NCBI GenBank assembly: GCA_020310875.1
Contig: CM035441.1
Location: forward strand, 87,888,036 to 87,952,035
Reading direction: 5' to 3'
Source: Ceratopteris richardii
Taxonomy: Eukaryota > Streptophyta > Polypodiopsida > Polypodiales > Pteridaceae
DNA length: 64,000 nt
Shown here piece by piece: positions 11,404-22,998 of this stretch. A program made the position numbers and the translations under genes. The notes beneath the pieces are model-generated. The model had not been told where the DNA came from and did no database searches. It was given only the letters and a program-made list of their open reading frames with translations. Every line of letters begins with the position of its first letter. Position 1 is the stretch's first letter.

Positions 11404-12864
11404 TTAATCCACAGGGTCTAGACCTGGGTCGAATGGGAGCAATAGCGGATGCGTAAGAAGAGGGCAGCCTGATACGTGCTGCCATGAGTTCTCTAGAGTA
11501 TTATACACAAGCCCTTGGTTGTAAAAATACCTGCTGAAGAAGATAAGATGACCTTGAGCGGTGCAGTAGAAGCACTCGGAAGGTGAGCTGAAGAACTGCT
11601 CACATATGGAACGAGGCATCTTACCCACCTCCTTCCATCTCAATGTCTTGGGATCCAATCGCCATATATACAGTCCCAAGACATATCTCCGCCATGCCTT
11701 CCCGATGACAAGGATGGTTCCCCCGCATTCAACAAGGTGACGAAATTTGGAGTATCCTGGTATCTTTCCTGTCTTCATCTTCATCCATAGCTGTGTTTTC
11801 AAATTGAATGCAAGGAGACCGCTTCCTGGGCCCCTTGTCAGACACACATAATAGCCGCAATACTCCACGATGCTTCTGGCTATGTCCTCATTCTTGGGAA
11901 GCTGACCGCACAGAACCCAACGTCCTGTTGTGGAATCATACATCTCTGTCTTCCTCGTATTGCTGTCTGAATCTTCCAACCCGCCAGCTACAAGGATCTT
12001 GTAGGACATGGATTTCCTGTCTACTACTATAGAAACCGCCAATGGTACCCTCTTGAATAAGAGTGCTGGCAGTTCCTTCCATTTCCTTGTCACGGGATTG
12101 CACACAACGATTGTCGCGTTTCCTGTGTCGAGATTTGTACTCAGAAAGCAAATTAACCCTGCTGCAGATGCCACAGGATATGCGACGGTGGGAAGGAAAT
12201 CCAATGGGAAGGAGTACCATTTATTGGAAAGCGCCTCATATGCGGAGAGCTGCTGGTAGCGTGATCGATTAACGGCAAGAAAGAACGTGCCGTTCTGAAG
12301 ATGAGTGCCACAAAGATATGGGAGCTGCGCTCGCAGGCACACGAAAGGGCGCGAGTGGAAAAGATCGCGCCATGACTTACAGACAAGGGTGAATCGGAAA
12401 ACGGAGGAGATGGGAAGGAAAGCAAGAATACGTTCGATTAGTTCGTCCGGCAAGGTTCTCCATATATGAGTTTGAAGCGACGAATGCGCAGAGCAAAGAA
12501 CGGAACATGCACGAGCAGTTGACGATAGTAGCGAAGTGGCGCTGTCGATGCAATTTCTGTCGGAGGTAGCGCTTCTTCCCTCATAACAATTCTTGATTAG
12601 GTTGATTTCTTTGTAGCAGATTGGGGAATATAGCAGGGGATGGTAATAGTGATGGTGGTGGTGGTGGTGGTGATGGTGGTGATGGTGGAGGAGCCGCCCT
12701 CTATCCGCTGCTGAACAAAGAGAGCCGGCTTCCGCTGCAAATAAGTAGGATACGTTCTGGTGGACGAAGAACGTAGAGGGCAGGTCGTGGTCGTTGAAAG
12801 AGATGGAGAGGCGAGGGACTTTGTAAGGGCGCTCTTGCACGAACAGCGCTGTGGAGAAGCTCAT
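11404..12864 (-). CDS. F-box/kelch-repeat protein (SCF substrate-adaptor type)
   Basis: A 486-residue uninterrupted frame. The F-box (about residues 135-175: WRTLPDELIERILAFLPISS, then VCKSWRDLF) would bind SKP1 in an SCF ubiquitin ligase. The C-terminal two thirds holds kelch-like blades, e.g. YKILVAGGLEDSDS with MYDSTTGRWVLCGQLP, LLAFNLKTQLWMKM and LYIWRLDPKTLRWKEVGKMP, expected to bind the substrate. It resembles the plant At5g15710-type group from memory of the family. Residues 60-72 are 13 consecutive histidines within an unusually long N-terminal region. The frame is open 12 codons upstream to a GTG at 12900, but the first in-frame ATG is at 12862-12864 with an in-frame TGA further upstream, so I start there. 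An upstream exon is possible. No intron is needed. Confidence 0.88.
   Translation of the reverse strand: MSFSTALFVQERPYKVPRLSISFNDHDLPSTFFVHQNVSYLFAAEAGSLCSAADRGRLLHHHHHHHHHHHHHYYHPLLYSPICYKEINLIKNCYEGRSATSDRNCIDSATSLLSSTARACSVLCSAHSSLQTHIWRTLPDELIERILAFLPISSVFRFTLVCKSWRDLFHSRPFVCLRAQLPYLCGTHLQNGTFFLAVNRSRYQQLSAYEALSNKWYSFPLDFLPTVAYPVASAAGLICFLSTNLDTGNATIVVCNPVTRKWKELPALLFKRVPLAVSIVVDRKSMSYKILVAGGLEDSDSNTRKTEMYDSTTGRWVLCGQLPKNEDIARSIVEYCGYYVCLTRGPGSGLLAFNLKTQLWMKMKTGKIPGYSKFRHLVECGGTILVIGKAWRRYVLGLYIWRLDPKTLRWKEVGKMPRSICEQFFSSPSECFYCTAQGHLIFFSRYFYNQGLVYNTLENSWQHVSGCPLLTHPLLLPFDPGLDPVD
12649..12687 (-). repeat. Poly-histidine codon tract in the F-box gene
   Basis: Thirteen CAC/CAT codons encode an unbroken His run, followed by Tyr-Tyr-His. 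On the plus strand it is a GTG/ATG trinucleotide tract, a likely length-variable coding microsatellite. Confidence 0.95.
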
Positions 12865-14200
12865 GCTATGGCGCCTCAGAACTGCGCGGGCAAGAGCCAC
12901 CGTACATCTACACGAATCAGGATATCACTATAATGGATTATGCTGGAAACGAATGTCTGGCAAGCGCTGAGGCGTCACGCTGTCCTCTGTATATGCGCCT
13001 GTGTGCGAGGAAGAGGACGACGGAATAGCAATGATAGGAAAACAGGGGCGTTAAAGGGAAAGGTTCCTTGATCTACAAGACGCGGAAAGAGAAAAGAGTT
13101 TCTCTGCGCAGGAAAGAACCTTCTCCGCTACAGCTTGATCTTCCTCTTCATCGTCATCGTTGGCGGCAAGCAATCCCCAGCTTTAGAGATGCATAGTTGC
13201 TTTTTGCTTTCGCTTTTCGCCTATTCTTTAATTCCCATATGTCTGAAGCTTGCATTATGACTATGGTCGTGATCGAAGCGAGTGAAGAAAAGCGCCTCGC
13301 CAGCTCTGCTAAATATGGAAGACGTCATCTCCTGCCTTCCTGAAAGCACAAGCAACAAATGTTCACGGGGGCCAACTTTGAGGCGACGTCATGGAGAACC
13401 GTCTCCTCGGAAAACACGCAACAGAGACTTTGAGATGCCATAGGACCCCGGCAATGTGCGTTCTCTAATGCAAACGTAGAAGACCATGAAAGCCCGAAAC
13501 ATGAACGCGAGAAAGGAAGGCATTAGCACGAGTCGGCGAGAACATGGGCGCGGAGAGACACAAGACAAAAAGCAGAGCATATGTAGGCGGAGACGATGAC
13601 GGACTGCCCAAGCGTGGAGAAGATGGAAAGCATAAGGAAAACTGAAAAGGTCACAAACCTGCGATTCACGATTAAGAGGTAAGCGCAAAGTACACGACGA
13701 ACCCACGATGCAGAAGAGGAGAAAAGCAGACCATCATTCCAACGCACGATACAGAAAGGAGAAATGAAAGCTTCAGACGCAGTGATCTGCTGCACCCTTT
13801 CGATGCCTCTTTTCCAGCCCCGAGTGGGGGAGGTTGATGAGGGGGGCCTAGCTTGAAGTGGGTGATCAAGAAAAGGAGAAGAGCAGCCAGCGAACCGACG
13901 TGGGTGTGCTTTTCTTGTTCGAGACCTACTGTTCGGTCTGTTGTAGCGGTAGCGGATCGAGCAGGTAAGAGAAGGCAAGACGTGGAAGGCGTGGGGCTTG
14001 CTAGATGTGTGTAGGCCATGACTAGTTTTGGATACGTTGTTTCGTTGTCTCACCAAGAATTTGTGTGGCTTTTGTGCGTATGTGTGTGTGTGTGTGGCTC
14101 TCTGAAAGAGGGCGGAAGAGAGAGAGAGAGAGATTGCTGCTGTTGTCGTTTGGTGGGGCGATGGCAACCTCCCAGAAGCAGCTCAAGGGGTCGAGAGGAG
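12865..14200 (-). promoter_or_regulatory. Upstream region / probable 5' leader of the F-box gene
   Basis: This stretch is GC- and CpG-richer than the rest of the window and free of the repeats that fill it. On the minus strand it holds (CT)n at 14118-14135 and (CA)n at 14081-14096, both common in plant leaders and core promoters. I find no convincing TATA box. Pyrimidine-rich stretches followed by AG (near 13070-13110) could be splice acceptors of a 5' UTR intron, but this is speculative. Overlapping minus-strand frames at 13389-14167 (Ser/Arg/Pro-rich) look like chance open frames in GC-rich DNA. Confidence 0.4.
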
Positions 14201-14289
14201 AACCGTAAAATACTATTTCATTCCAACCTCCATTGCTTCCGATTTGCATGTATCAACAGCCAGCGGTTCATCATCATACAAAATGGAAA

Positions 14290-15045
14290 AGCAAAGATTA
14301 AAGTAATGCTCAGCTGAAAGGCAAAAGCATATGACATATTAGAGCTTGCAAGAAAGAATAGTAAATAACCAAAAAATCAGCGCCATCTTGCTTGCAGCAA
14401 GCTCTTTGCCTTCACCAGCCGTCCTCTTATACAGATCAGCCTCCAACATAGATTATAAGAAAAGCTACCAATTGTAGACCTTGAAGTTTCAAGTAGAGAA
14501 CTAAACACGAATAGGGCTCAAACGGCCATCGCGAAGGGAAGCAATTTTGATTTGTCGAATGTTGCATTTCTGCACTTATCCATATGATTTGCATCAGCAA
14601 ACTAAAGTTACTCTGGATTTACGCAGCCCCCAAAAGTTATTGTGGATTTATGCAGCCCCCTAGCAGCAAAAACAAGCTATCGTGGATTCACTCAGCCCCC
14701 TAGCAGCAAAAACATTATTAGCATCCAAGCTCGCATAGCCTAGTGGTTTGATACTTTGAAACTTTGTGAGAAAGTCTTGAGTTTAAGTATTGGCTGGAGA
14801 TATCTCTGTGTTCCTCAGAAATAGGTGTCTTTACTTTATGAGGTTGGGTGCGTGATCAGTTTGTTTCCAATTCATTGTACTCTAAATAAAAACACTATTA
14901 GCCAACAAACATTATGTTCCGGACTTGTCTAATAGCATAGCGGCTGTCGGTTTTCGAAACAAAATCAATAGAGATGAAACATTGAGTTCACTCTCAGTAG
15001 TCCATTGTCATGAGGTGAAAATGAGTTCTCTAGAGGTGAATTTAA
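14290..15045 (+). repeat. Duplicated segment P (also at 43800-44560, partly at 19915-20060)
   Basis: Blocks such as AGCTTGCAAGAAAG, GCCATCTTGCT, TTCACCAGCCGTCCTCT, GATTTGCATCAGCAAACTAA and ATGAAACATTGAGTTCA occur in the same order in both full copies. Near 14606-14710 it contains three short tandem units ending GCAGCCCCC / AGCAGCAAAAACA. The copy here abuts the upstream region of the F-box gene. No intact coding is seen. Confidence 0.8.
14723..14887 (+). mobile_element. tRNA-derived SINE (family 2), copy a
   Basis: Contains a clear box A (TAGCCTAGTGGTTTGA) and a decayed box B (GAGTTTAAGTATTGG), then a short body ending TTGTACTCTAAATAAA. It is flanked by a 15-bp target duplication, AAAAACATTATTAGC (14708-14722) and AAAAACACTATTAGC (14888-14902). 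The related sequence at 20025-20045 is the empty site, with only one copy of the target and no SINE. Confidence 0.85.
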
Positions 15046-15335
15046 AAAAGATTCTAAGGGTACATATGAGATGTTTGATTCCAAATTCATGCCTGCTCTA
15101 ACAAATTTTTTAATCTTCAATCACAATCCTACACAAAATAATAGAATTCGACACAGCAAGATGTAAGGAAGGAAAACAGAGTATGCGCAGAATAAGAAGA
15201 GAGAAAGAGAATTTTATCATTTGTGCAGATTTACAAGAAATTCTTATGTGCATTACAAAATTGATCAAATGGCTTCAATGTGAAGCCTCATCCACACGAC
15301 CACCCCCGAGCTGATCTCAATCCCAATGGCAGTCA

Positions 15336-15393
15336 CAATCACAATCTCAATCCCAAACCCAATCCCAATCCCAATCCCAATCTCAATCATAGA
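15336..15393 (+). repeat. CAATCC/CAATCY hexamer tract of family R
   Basis: About nine imperfect hexamers of the CAATCC type. The same tract occurs in other R copies near 29640-29702, 36196-36252 and 39560-39620, and reversed and shorter near 32866-32892, so it is part of the R unit and not an independent microsatellite. Confidence 0.9.
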
Positions 15394-18300
15394 AGAAGAA
15401 TACGATCATGATCAATGCATGACCACAATCTCTCCCTAGATCTCAGTCTTCATCTTTGGATCTCCCCTTTCTGCCCATTGCCACCAATCATGCCCTCCTA
15501 GACATGCGCTCCTAGAATCTCCATGCTCCAAGATAGCATCTTTTTGCATGTCTCATGCAAGACTTCCAAACCGCCCATGCATCTACTTTTCATGTCCACC
15601 TTTACAATTGTACTTGCAAAAATAGAGGCAATCCTTGCAACACAGTTACACACACGTCAATCACCTGAAATAACCCACAAACAATGTGTCTTTTCGAAAT
15701 CCATGAACATGAATAGAACGACACTTTTCCAAGCCTTGTAACTAAAAAACGATAAGGAATTAGCTTAAATTTGTGAGACACTAAAATATTTAGTTCTTCA
15801 ATCCATATAAGAGTGCTAGAGATGCTTTAGGTCGAAATCTACTTTCCAAACATCACTTTTGAGCCTTGAAAATCAGAAATTCTAGAGAGAGATGAAAAAA
15901 CATGGAAAATCTCTACATGAACCTATCTTCATGCAACGATATGAGACATAAAACATAGGAACTACAAAGAATTCAATCAAGTAAAGTTTTTCTACTAAGA
16001 TTACTCTACCTTTCTCTCATACAACACCTTTTCTAATTCTTTTATCTTCATGCTCAAATTTAACACACAAATTGCATGTGAAACTTATTGCTACAAAATT
16101 TTACAGACATGATTAGAATATCCTAAACAAAAAATTTCATTATTACATATACATCTTTTTTTTTTGGGAAAATCAATGTGGTATCTTACACCTGCACCTT
16201 AAGAATCCATAGTTTCATACTGGGAACAAAGCGCGAAATCAAATCTCATCATTGAAATCAGAGAAAAAAAAATTTCAAGAGTTGTTGATTTTATGTGTTC
16301 TGCAAAAGTTTTGTTCCAAGAGGGAAGCTACCACAATTTATTTTTGACTCCAGAACTCTTGAATGGACTTGAATAGCAATCAATTTTCGCAAACATTGCT
16401 AGTAGCACTACTGCTTAGTCTGAATCCACACTAATTTTCTATTGAATGAAGGCCTTGGAAGAGTTCAACTTGAATCTGATAATGCGGAAGCGCAACAAAT
16501 AAAGCCCCAAATAGGATCGGTAATGATGTTGCATCATAACCCTCTCCATGTCCATTCATAATGTAGCACAAGTACATCATTCTATGGCCCTTTTCACAAA
16601 TGGCGAAGTCCCCTCCTTAGGGAAGATCTTCGCCAATCATATGCTGCCAACTAAAAGCAGTAGAGATTTTTGATTCACATATGGTGGAGTCCTAAGTTTT
16701 TTTCATGCCACATCAGGAACATTCTTCAAGAAAATGTTCTGTTCTGCCCCACGTTACTCCTCTTTGCCACGTAAGACTTCCAATTGATTTTTTTAGATGT
16801 TGTTCTCTGCATATCTAAATATTCATCTAAAGTACCTTTCATATTTCTCTCTCTTCCACCTGAAAAAACCGCCTAACGTGTCTATATTTCAGCGTTCCTA
16901 TGTGAAGCCAGCATATGTCTCTTAATTCAAGCACTTAACGTTACAAGTATGTCTCTGAATTTCAAGCACTTACATCCTAGAAGTTGATATGTTTAATAAG
17001 AGGTTGAATTTCAAGCACTTACCTCCTAGAAGTTGATATGTTTAATACTAATAAGAGATTGAAACTACAATACGCAATAAAAATGTAAAAGGAGATACCG
17101 CAAGCCATGTACATATAAGGAATCACTCAGATATGACCAACAACATATGTATAAAAAATAAAAAGGATTATAATTTGTGTAAGATATAAAGATTATAAAA
17201 AAAGATTATAATTTGTTTAACATATATATAATAATTATAAGAAATTACTCAGATATAACCAACAACACATGGATAAAAAAAAGGATTATAATTTGTTTAA
17301 CATTCGGAAGTTAGTTGTACTATGGATTCTGCATCAAGACGATAACAATCATCATTATTCATGTGAAGTTGTGATGCTGGGGTTAGACATAGGAAAGTCT
17401 ATGTTTTGAAACACTACACCTATAAGATTATTAAATTGTCAAAGAGTCATCAGTTCCTGCACATTAATGTCTTTCAACTCTTTCTAGAACCTTGTGTGAT
17501 TATTTCTTTCAATGCTTTCTACCATCCTTTTTCTTTTTAGATGAGTTCTTTCAGTGTGTGGCAATTAATTTATCTCTTTAACTTTACACCAATGTATGAA
17601 TATTCGGGTCATCTTGATTCAATATAAAGTTTCTCCTTTGAAACATGGTAGATAATATTTCTGTTCATTAGCTTCCTTTCTTGATTCACGTGGGTCTTGA
17701 TTCAAAATAAGCTACAACGGAAAATTTGGCTTGTTCTGGAAAAAGATGTAGCTCCGTTCTTCTCTTTACTTTTTTATGTGGCTTTGCTTGCCGAAGAACT
17801 CGAATCATCTACGTGTGGTACAAATTTATTTATTCATATCTTGAGATATGGTCGACTATTGCTTCCTACGTATTTTATAAATCACGGTCAGATTGAGGGT
17901 TCTGATCTATTTCTTATAGATTGAAATTTGAAAAAATGGTTTATCAATACTCCGTTTTTGTTGATCCCTTTTTTTTTGTATATTTTAGAATTTTTAATTT
18001 TTTAATAAGTTTGTTCCACCACTCCAAGTGTTCGTAGAAGGTAATTAAAACTTGTTTATATTTACATTGAACTTTGAAGAACTGGTTGATCAATATTCCG
18101 TTTTTTGTTGATCCTTTTTTTTTTGTATATTTTAGAATATTTAGTTTTTGTAATGCAAAATAACGTGTTTGTTCCACCACTGCATGTGTTCGTAGAAGGT
18201 GATGGCACAGAAAATTGTTTTTTTTTTTCTTCAATATAGTTTTGCATCAATGAGCAACCATTCATTATGACTGAGTGTGTGGATAAAGATGGGTTCTTCA

Positions 18301-19231
18301 TTGAACTTTTTTTTTATCATTGTTTGACTTGAAACAATGAATATTTTGGTATTAATATTTGTCATTGAACTTTTTTTTATCTAGCCTAAGAGTTTCTTAA
18401 AGGGTGATAAAAGAATTTACATTGGTATAGGCATCACTATAGATTTTAATATTACTACCACTAATTTAGAAGAATAAAAATGGTATATGTGCTTCTCTAT
18501 ACAACATAATGTATTCAGATTTTATATAACATGATAGAATAGAAACATAACATTGTCCATCCAATTGCTTTTTGTATTATCATAAATATTTTCAAGCCCA
18601 TAAGATTTTAGACATGAGCCTCGCAACACCAAAAGATAGCTTCTTCTATTATCATAGATATACTCAAAACCAGAAGATTGTAGACATGAGACTCGCAATA
18701 CCAAAACATATAAGCAAATAATGTTACTTGGAAGAACCCAACCATGTCCATAAACATCACTTGTCTAAAACATTTTATTATAAAGCTATAAGACATAAAT
18801 CGTAGGCGTAAGACAATATTATGTGCTTCTAAAAATAATTCTTAAGGATATAGCAATATGCTAATTGTAACCATAAATGTGCAAAATGATAACCACCGAA
18901 AACTTCTAAAAAACTTGATCACAATCATAACACTAAATAAACACCATCAGAACTGGAGTACATCTATATGATATGAAGATCACATAATGATAATAAATCC
19001 GTAAGGAAGACGAATCTATTTATTCACTTCCATGTTCTTTGCCTTCATCTTATTCTTTATTCATCTTTTCAAACTCAGGGCCTTTCAATCAGCAGTATAA
19101 GGCATAATCAACTGATCATCCTTTAAGCAAGATGAGAATATCCCTGTAAAACTAAATTCTTATCCACCATTGCTTTGTGGTATCCTTATCGTTACTTGGA
19201 TTCGATAATATTAGTCTTTGGTATCCTTATC

Positions 19232-19302
19232 ACTAATTAAGTGAGTAAGTAATTAAGTAATCAAGTAATTAACTAGAAATTAAGTAAGTAAGTAACTAAG
19301 TA
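19232..19302 (+). repeat. (AAGT)n microsatellite
   Basis: Degenerate AAGT/TAAG repeats immediately before the family E LTR. A longer allele-like counterpart is at 46640-46765 in the paralogous position. Confidence 0.9.
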
Positions 19303-19304
19303 CT

Positions 19305-19755
19305 TGTTGTAGTGTTCTAATCTCATTGGAAGGTAAACAAATTCACCTTGAACTCATCACAATAGATTGATTGTACTGACTTTAGAAGATTCGGACACAT
19401 CTCAGTAAAGCATAGTAGAAGAATCACCCTATCCAAACTCAAGGAACTAATAGAACAATAGGTCGACAAAAGATCGTCGTGCGCACCCTCTCACACTCTC
19501 ACACACAAGGGGAGGAGCACACATAATTTAAAGCAATGATGAAGGATGTGCTTCTACTTCTTTAATAACATAAAGAGAATGTACAAGAATGAACTAACAC
19601 AACAATACAACCAATACAATATAAAAAAGTGTATTGAATACATTCTTGATAGATGAATCTAGTGAAGCTCACTCAAAGTATCCCTGACATATATCAAAGT
19701 AACCACTTTATATGTTAGAGAAATGAAAAGTGGTACTTTTCGTCCTCGATCATCA
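19305..19755 (-). repeat. Copia family E LTR, copy 2
   Basis: Starts TGTTGTAGTGTTCTAATCTCA and aligns along its length with 54381-54873 (same order: ATAGATTGATT, AATCACCCTATCCAAA, CACTCTCACA, AATGTACAA.AATGAACTAACAC, ACATATAT.AA.GTAACCAC). The inner end and element body are missing, replaced at about 19756 by unrelated sequence that leads into segment P, so this is a truncated LTR. Confidence 0.7.
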
Positions 19756-21377
19756 TCTTGGAGCACAAAGCTTTCATTATGCTTGAGATGAAGACATCAC
19801 ATGGATGTTGAAGAGAATTCATTTCTTGAACACACATGTGCATTCAGATATTGTATTAAAAGTTTGATCATGTGATCACTTTTTATGTAATGTCCATAGC
19901 ATTTATCTCACATGGTGATGGCGGAGGGAAGCGATTTTGATATGTCGAAAGTTGCATTTCTGCACTCATCCATATGATTTGTATCAGCAAACTAAAGTTA
20001 GTGTGGATTTACGCAGCCCCTAAGCAGCAAAAACAGTATTAGCCAACAAACATTATGTTATGGACTCCTCTAAATCTGCACTAATTTCTATTGAATGAAG
20101 GCCTTGGAAGAGTTCAACTTGAATCTCATAGTGAGAAAGCACAACAAATGGAGCCATAGGAAAATAGGGTTGCTAACAATGTTCCATCTTAACCCTCTCC
20201 ATGTCCATTCATAATGCAGCACCAGTACCCCATTCTATGGACCTTTTCACATATGGCAAAGTCCCCTGAGTAAGGAAGACCTTCGCCAATCATATACTGC
20301 CAAATAGAAGTACTAGAGATGTTTGATTCACATAGGGCAGAATCTTAAACTTTTTTCCTTGCCCCTTTTGCCCTAGGCTACTCCTCTTTGCCACATAAGA
20401 CTTTCATTTGATTTTCAAAGATGTTGTTCCACTGCATATCTGAGTTGCAATTCAGATTGCACGAAGAAAGTAGACATTTTGGAGTGATCAACCAACGATT
20501 ATGTGCCATGCCTGCAATGCCGGCATCTATAGCTTCACACTCATCGGACAATGTCCTTTGTTTTTGAAGGCACATCAGGAATGAATTGTAGTTTTTTGTT
20601 CCGACCTCCCCCTTTTGCCAACTCAGATTGTCACAGAGATCCTCTTTGCTCTGCTCCATGGCCGTTGTGAATAGAGAGGTGAAGGCTCTCTCAAGCTTTT
20701 CATTGTTTCGAGCAGAAGGGCATTTACTCTCCGAGTTTCAGAGGCCCAATCTAAAGCCATTTTGGAAAATTATATAGAGCATCTTTCAGAATTCTCTCAC
20801 TTTTGCTTGAAAAAACCAATTAGCGTGTCTATGTACCGGCGCCCATGTGTGATGCCACCTGTCTCCGAATTTCAAGCACTTACATGTTCGAAGTATGACG
20901 TCTCTGTCAAGCACTTACCTCCTAGAAGTTGACATGTTTAATACTAATCAGATATCTCTTTTCAAAAATGTGAAAAGAGATATCGCATGCCATGCACATA
21001 TAAGGACTCACTCAGATATAACTAACAACACATGTATAAAAAAGGACTATAATTTGTTTAACATTTAGAAGTTAGTTGTACTATGGATTTTGCATCACCA
21101 TGATGACAATCATCATTATTCATGTGAAGTTGTGATGATACGATTAGGCATGGGAAAGTCTATATTTTGAAACACTACACCTATAAGATTATTAAATTGT
21201 CAAAGCGTCATCAGTTCCTGCACATTAATGTCTTTCAGCTCTTTCTAGAACCTTGCAGGATTATTTCATTCAATGCTTTCTACCATCCTTTTTCTTTTTA
21301 GATGAATTCTTTCAGTATGTGGAAATCAAGTTATCTCTTTAGACAAATATATGAATATTTGGGTCATCTTGATTCAA
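19756..21377 (+). repeat. Segment P fragment and R copy 2 (5' half of the unit)
   Basis: 19915-20060 is the SINE-free version of segment P. 20060-21377 follows the R landmarks from CTTGGAAGAGTTCAACTTGAAT to GGTCATCTTGATTCAATAT, where the CACTA element interrupts it. R resumes at 28871 with TAAAGTTTCTCC, exactly as in uninterrupted copies. The frame at 20378-20659 is spurious; it runs across conserved R landmarks. Confidence 0.75.
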
Positions 21378-21757
21378 TATCACTACAACATACGAGGAGC
21401 ATACTGACGTTGTCCATACCAATGCTCATGCCTTGGCATCGGTATGAACGTTGAAAATGCTTGAAGAACCACAGAGACAATACGGATGGTCATTTAATCG
21501 TCGGCATACTCGTTGAAAATCCATAGTCGGTATGCATGATGAAAACTGGCGGCATTGGTATGAGCGTCGATATAAGCATCGGTAATTTACTGGAAATTAT
21601 CAACGCTTATACCGACTCTCATACCGATGCCTATACCGGTGCAATGTTTTATCTGGAACTGAGAGCAAAAATTTGACATTTGCTCACATTTTGAACCAAA
21701 TTCTACTAGTGTCAAGTTTGCGCGTGTGAACTACATTCTGAAGATATTGTGTACACA

Positions 21758-21771
21758 CATCTCTCTCTCTT

Positions 21772-21810
<39 letters not shown>

Positions 21811-21813
21811 ACA
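21758..21813 (+). repeat. (TC)n tract
   Basis: Near-continuous TC dinucleotides inside the CACTA element, interrupted by TTTGTC and ending in TTTCTC. Confidence 0.95.
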
Positions 21814-22089
21814 CACACCTCTTTATTTCTCTAGATCTGAAATTTTGGAAAGTATCACACATATTGTAGCACCCTTTTCTCTTTCTTTGTGTTTTCCCTT
21901 TTCTAATTTCTCTTCTCTTTAGCTTTGCAAGAGGTTTTCGGCATCATTGTTTTGGAATTCGATGAAGGACAACATTAAGTGGACTTTGATGACAACGATC
22001 CAAACAATTACATCGATGTAAGTGATTGTTTTGTTTTTGATTGACATAGAGTGAGAAAGATAGATAGAGATAGACACAGAGAGAGAAAG

Positions 22090-22998
22090 AGAGAGACATA
22101 TACATATACATACACACTCACATATGTATACACACACATATGTGCATACACACATGCATATGCATACATATGTACACACACATATGCATGTACACACACA
22201 CACACATACATACATGCATGCATATTACATACACACACATGCATAGATACACACTCACATATGTATACACACACATATGTGCATACACACATGCATATGC
22301 ATACATACATACACACATATGCATGTACACACACATATACATACATACACACATGCATATTACATGCACATGCACATGCATACATACATACACACACATA
22401 TGCATAAACACATAAACACACACACATGTATACATACAATACATACATACACACACATGTATAGATACACTCATATACATACATACATACACACACATAT
22501 GCATACATACATGTACACACACATTATACATACACACATCCATATTACGTATATACACATGCACATATACATACACTTTCACATATGTATACACACACAT
22601 ATGTGCATACACACATGCATATGCATACATACATACACATGCATAGATACACACATATGCATACATACATACACACATATGCATACATACATACACACAC
22701 ATATGCATACATACATGTACACACACACATTATACATACACACATGCACATTACATATATACACACGCACATATACATACACACTCACATATGTATACAC
22801 ACACATATGTGCATACACACATGCATATGCATACATACATACACACACATGCATAGATACACACATATACATACATACATACACACACATATGCATACAT
22901 ACATGTACACACACACATTATACATATGCACATGCATATGCATACATACATACACACATATGCATGTACACACATATACATACATACATACACACATG
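22090..22998 (+). repeat. 0.9 kb ACAT/ACACAT/ATGCAT satellite-like array
   Basis: The array is built from ACATAC, ACACAC, ATATGCAT, ATGTAC and GCATAGATACACA words, arranged in higher-order blocks of roughly 200 bp: the run CTCACATATGTATACACACA then TGTGCATACACACATGC recurs near 22107, 22254, 22577 and 22790. It is free of stops in several frames on both strands, producing His/Thr/Tyr or Met/Cys/Val repeats that should not be read as genes. It ends at the copia LTR at 22999. Confidence 0.95.

Larger units (their letters stand above)
15150..19304 (+). repeat. Repeat family R, copy 1 (non-coding)
   Basis: A long AT-rich non-coding repeat recognised by ordered landmarks that recur across the window: GGCTTCAATGTGAAGCCTCATCC, a CAATCC hexamer tract, CATGCTCCAAGATAGCATC, CTTGGAAGAGTTCAA, CCTCCTAGAAGTTGATATG, CACTCAGATATAACCAACAAC, AAGTTAGTTGTACTATGGATT, GGTCATCTTGATTCAATATAA and CGTGTTTGTTCCACCA. 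Small local duplications occur inside (16940-17060; 17150-17300; 17940-18200). 18350-19304 matches 45600-46765. No coding capacity, terminal repeats or target duplication were found, so its class is unknown. Confidence 0.75.

Noticed and set aside
11808..12425. Several frames overlapping the F-box coding region
   Set aside because: Shadows of the F-box frame; the main frame has clear domain structure.
12865..12900. F-box protein starting 12 codons further upstream at 12900
   Set aside because: That codon is GTG, not ATG; the first in-frame ATG is 12862-12864 and an in-frame TGA lies further upstream.
13389..14167. Three overlapping minus-strand frames upstream of the F-box gene
   Set aside because: Ser/Arg/Pro-rich composition in GC-rich leader DNA, overlapping in different phases, no domain recognised.
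15336..15393. CRISPR array or telomere repeat
   Set aside because: Contiguous degenerate hexamers without spacers; not the plant telomere heptamer, and present inside every R copy.
21940..22030. Splice-donor-like GTAAGT near 22018 as evidence for a CACTA transposase exon
   Set aside because: No frame upstream stays open or resembles a transposase; a single donor-like hexamer is not evidence.
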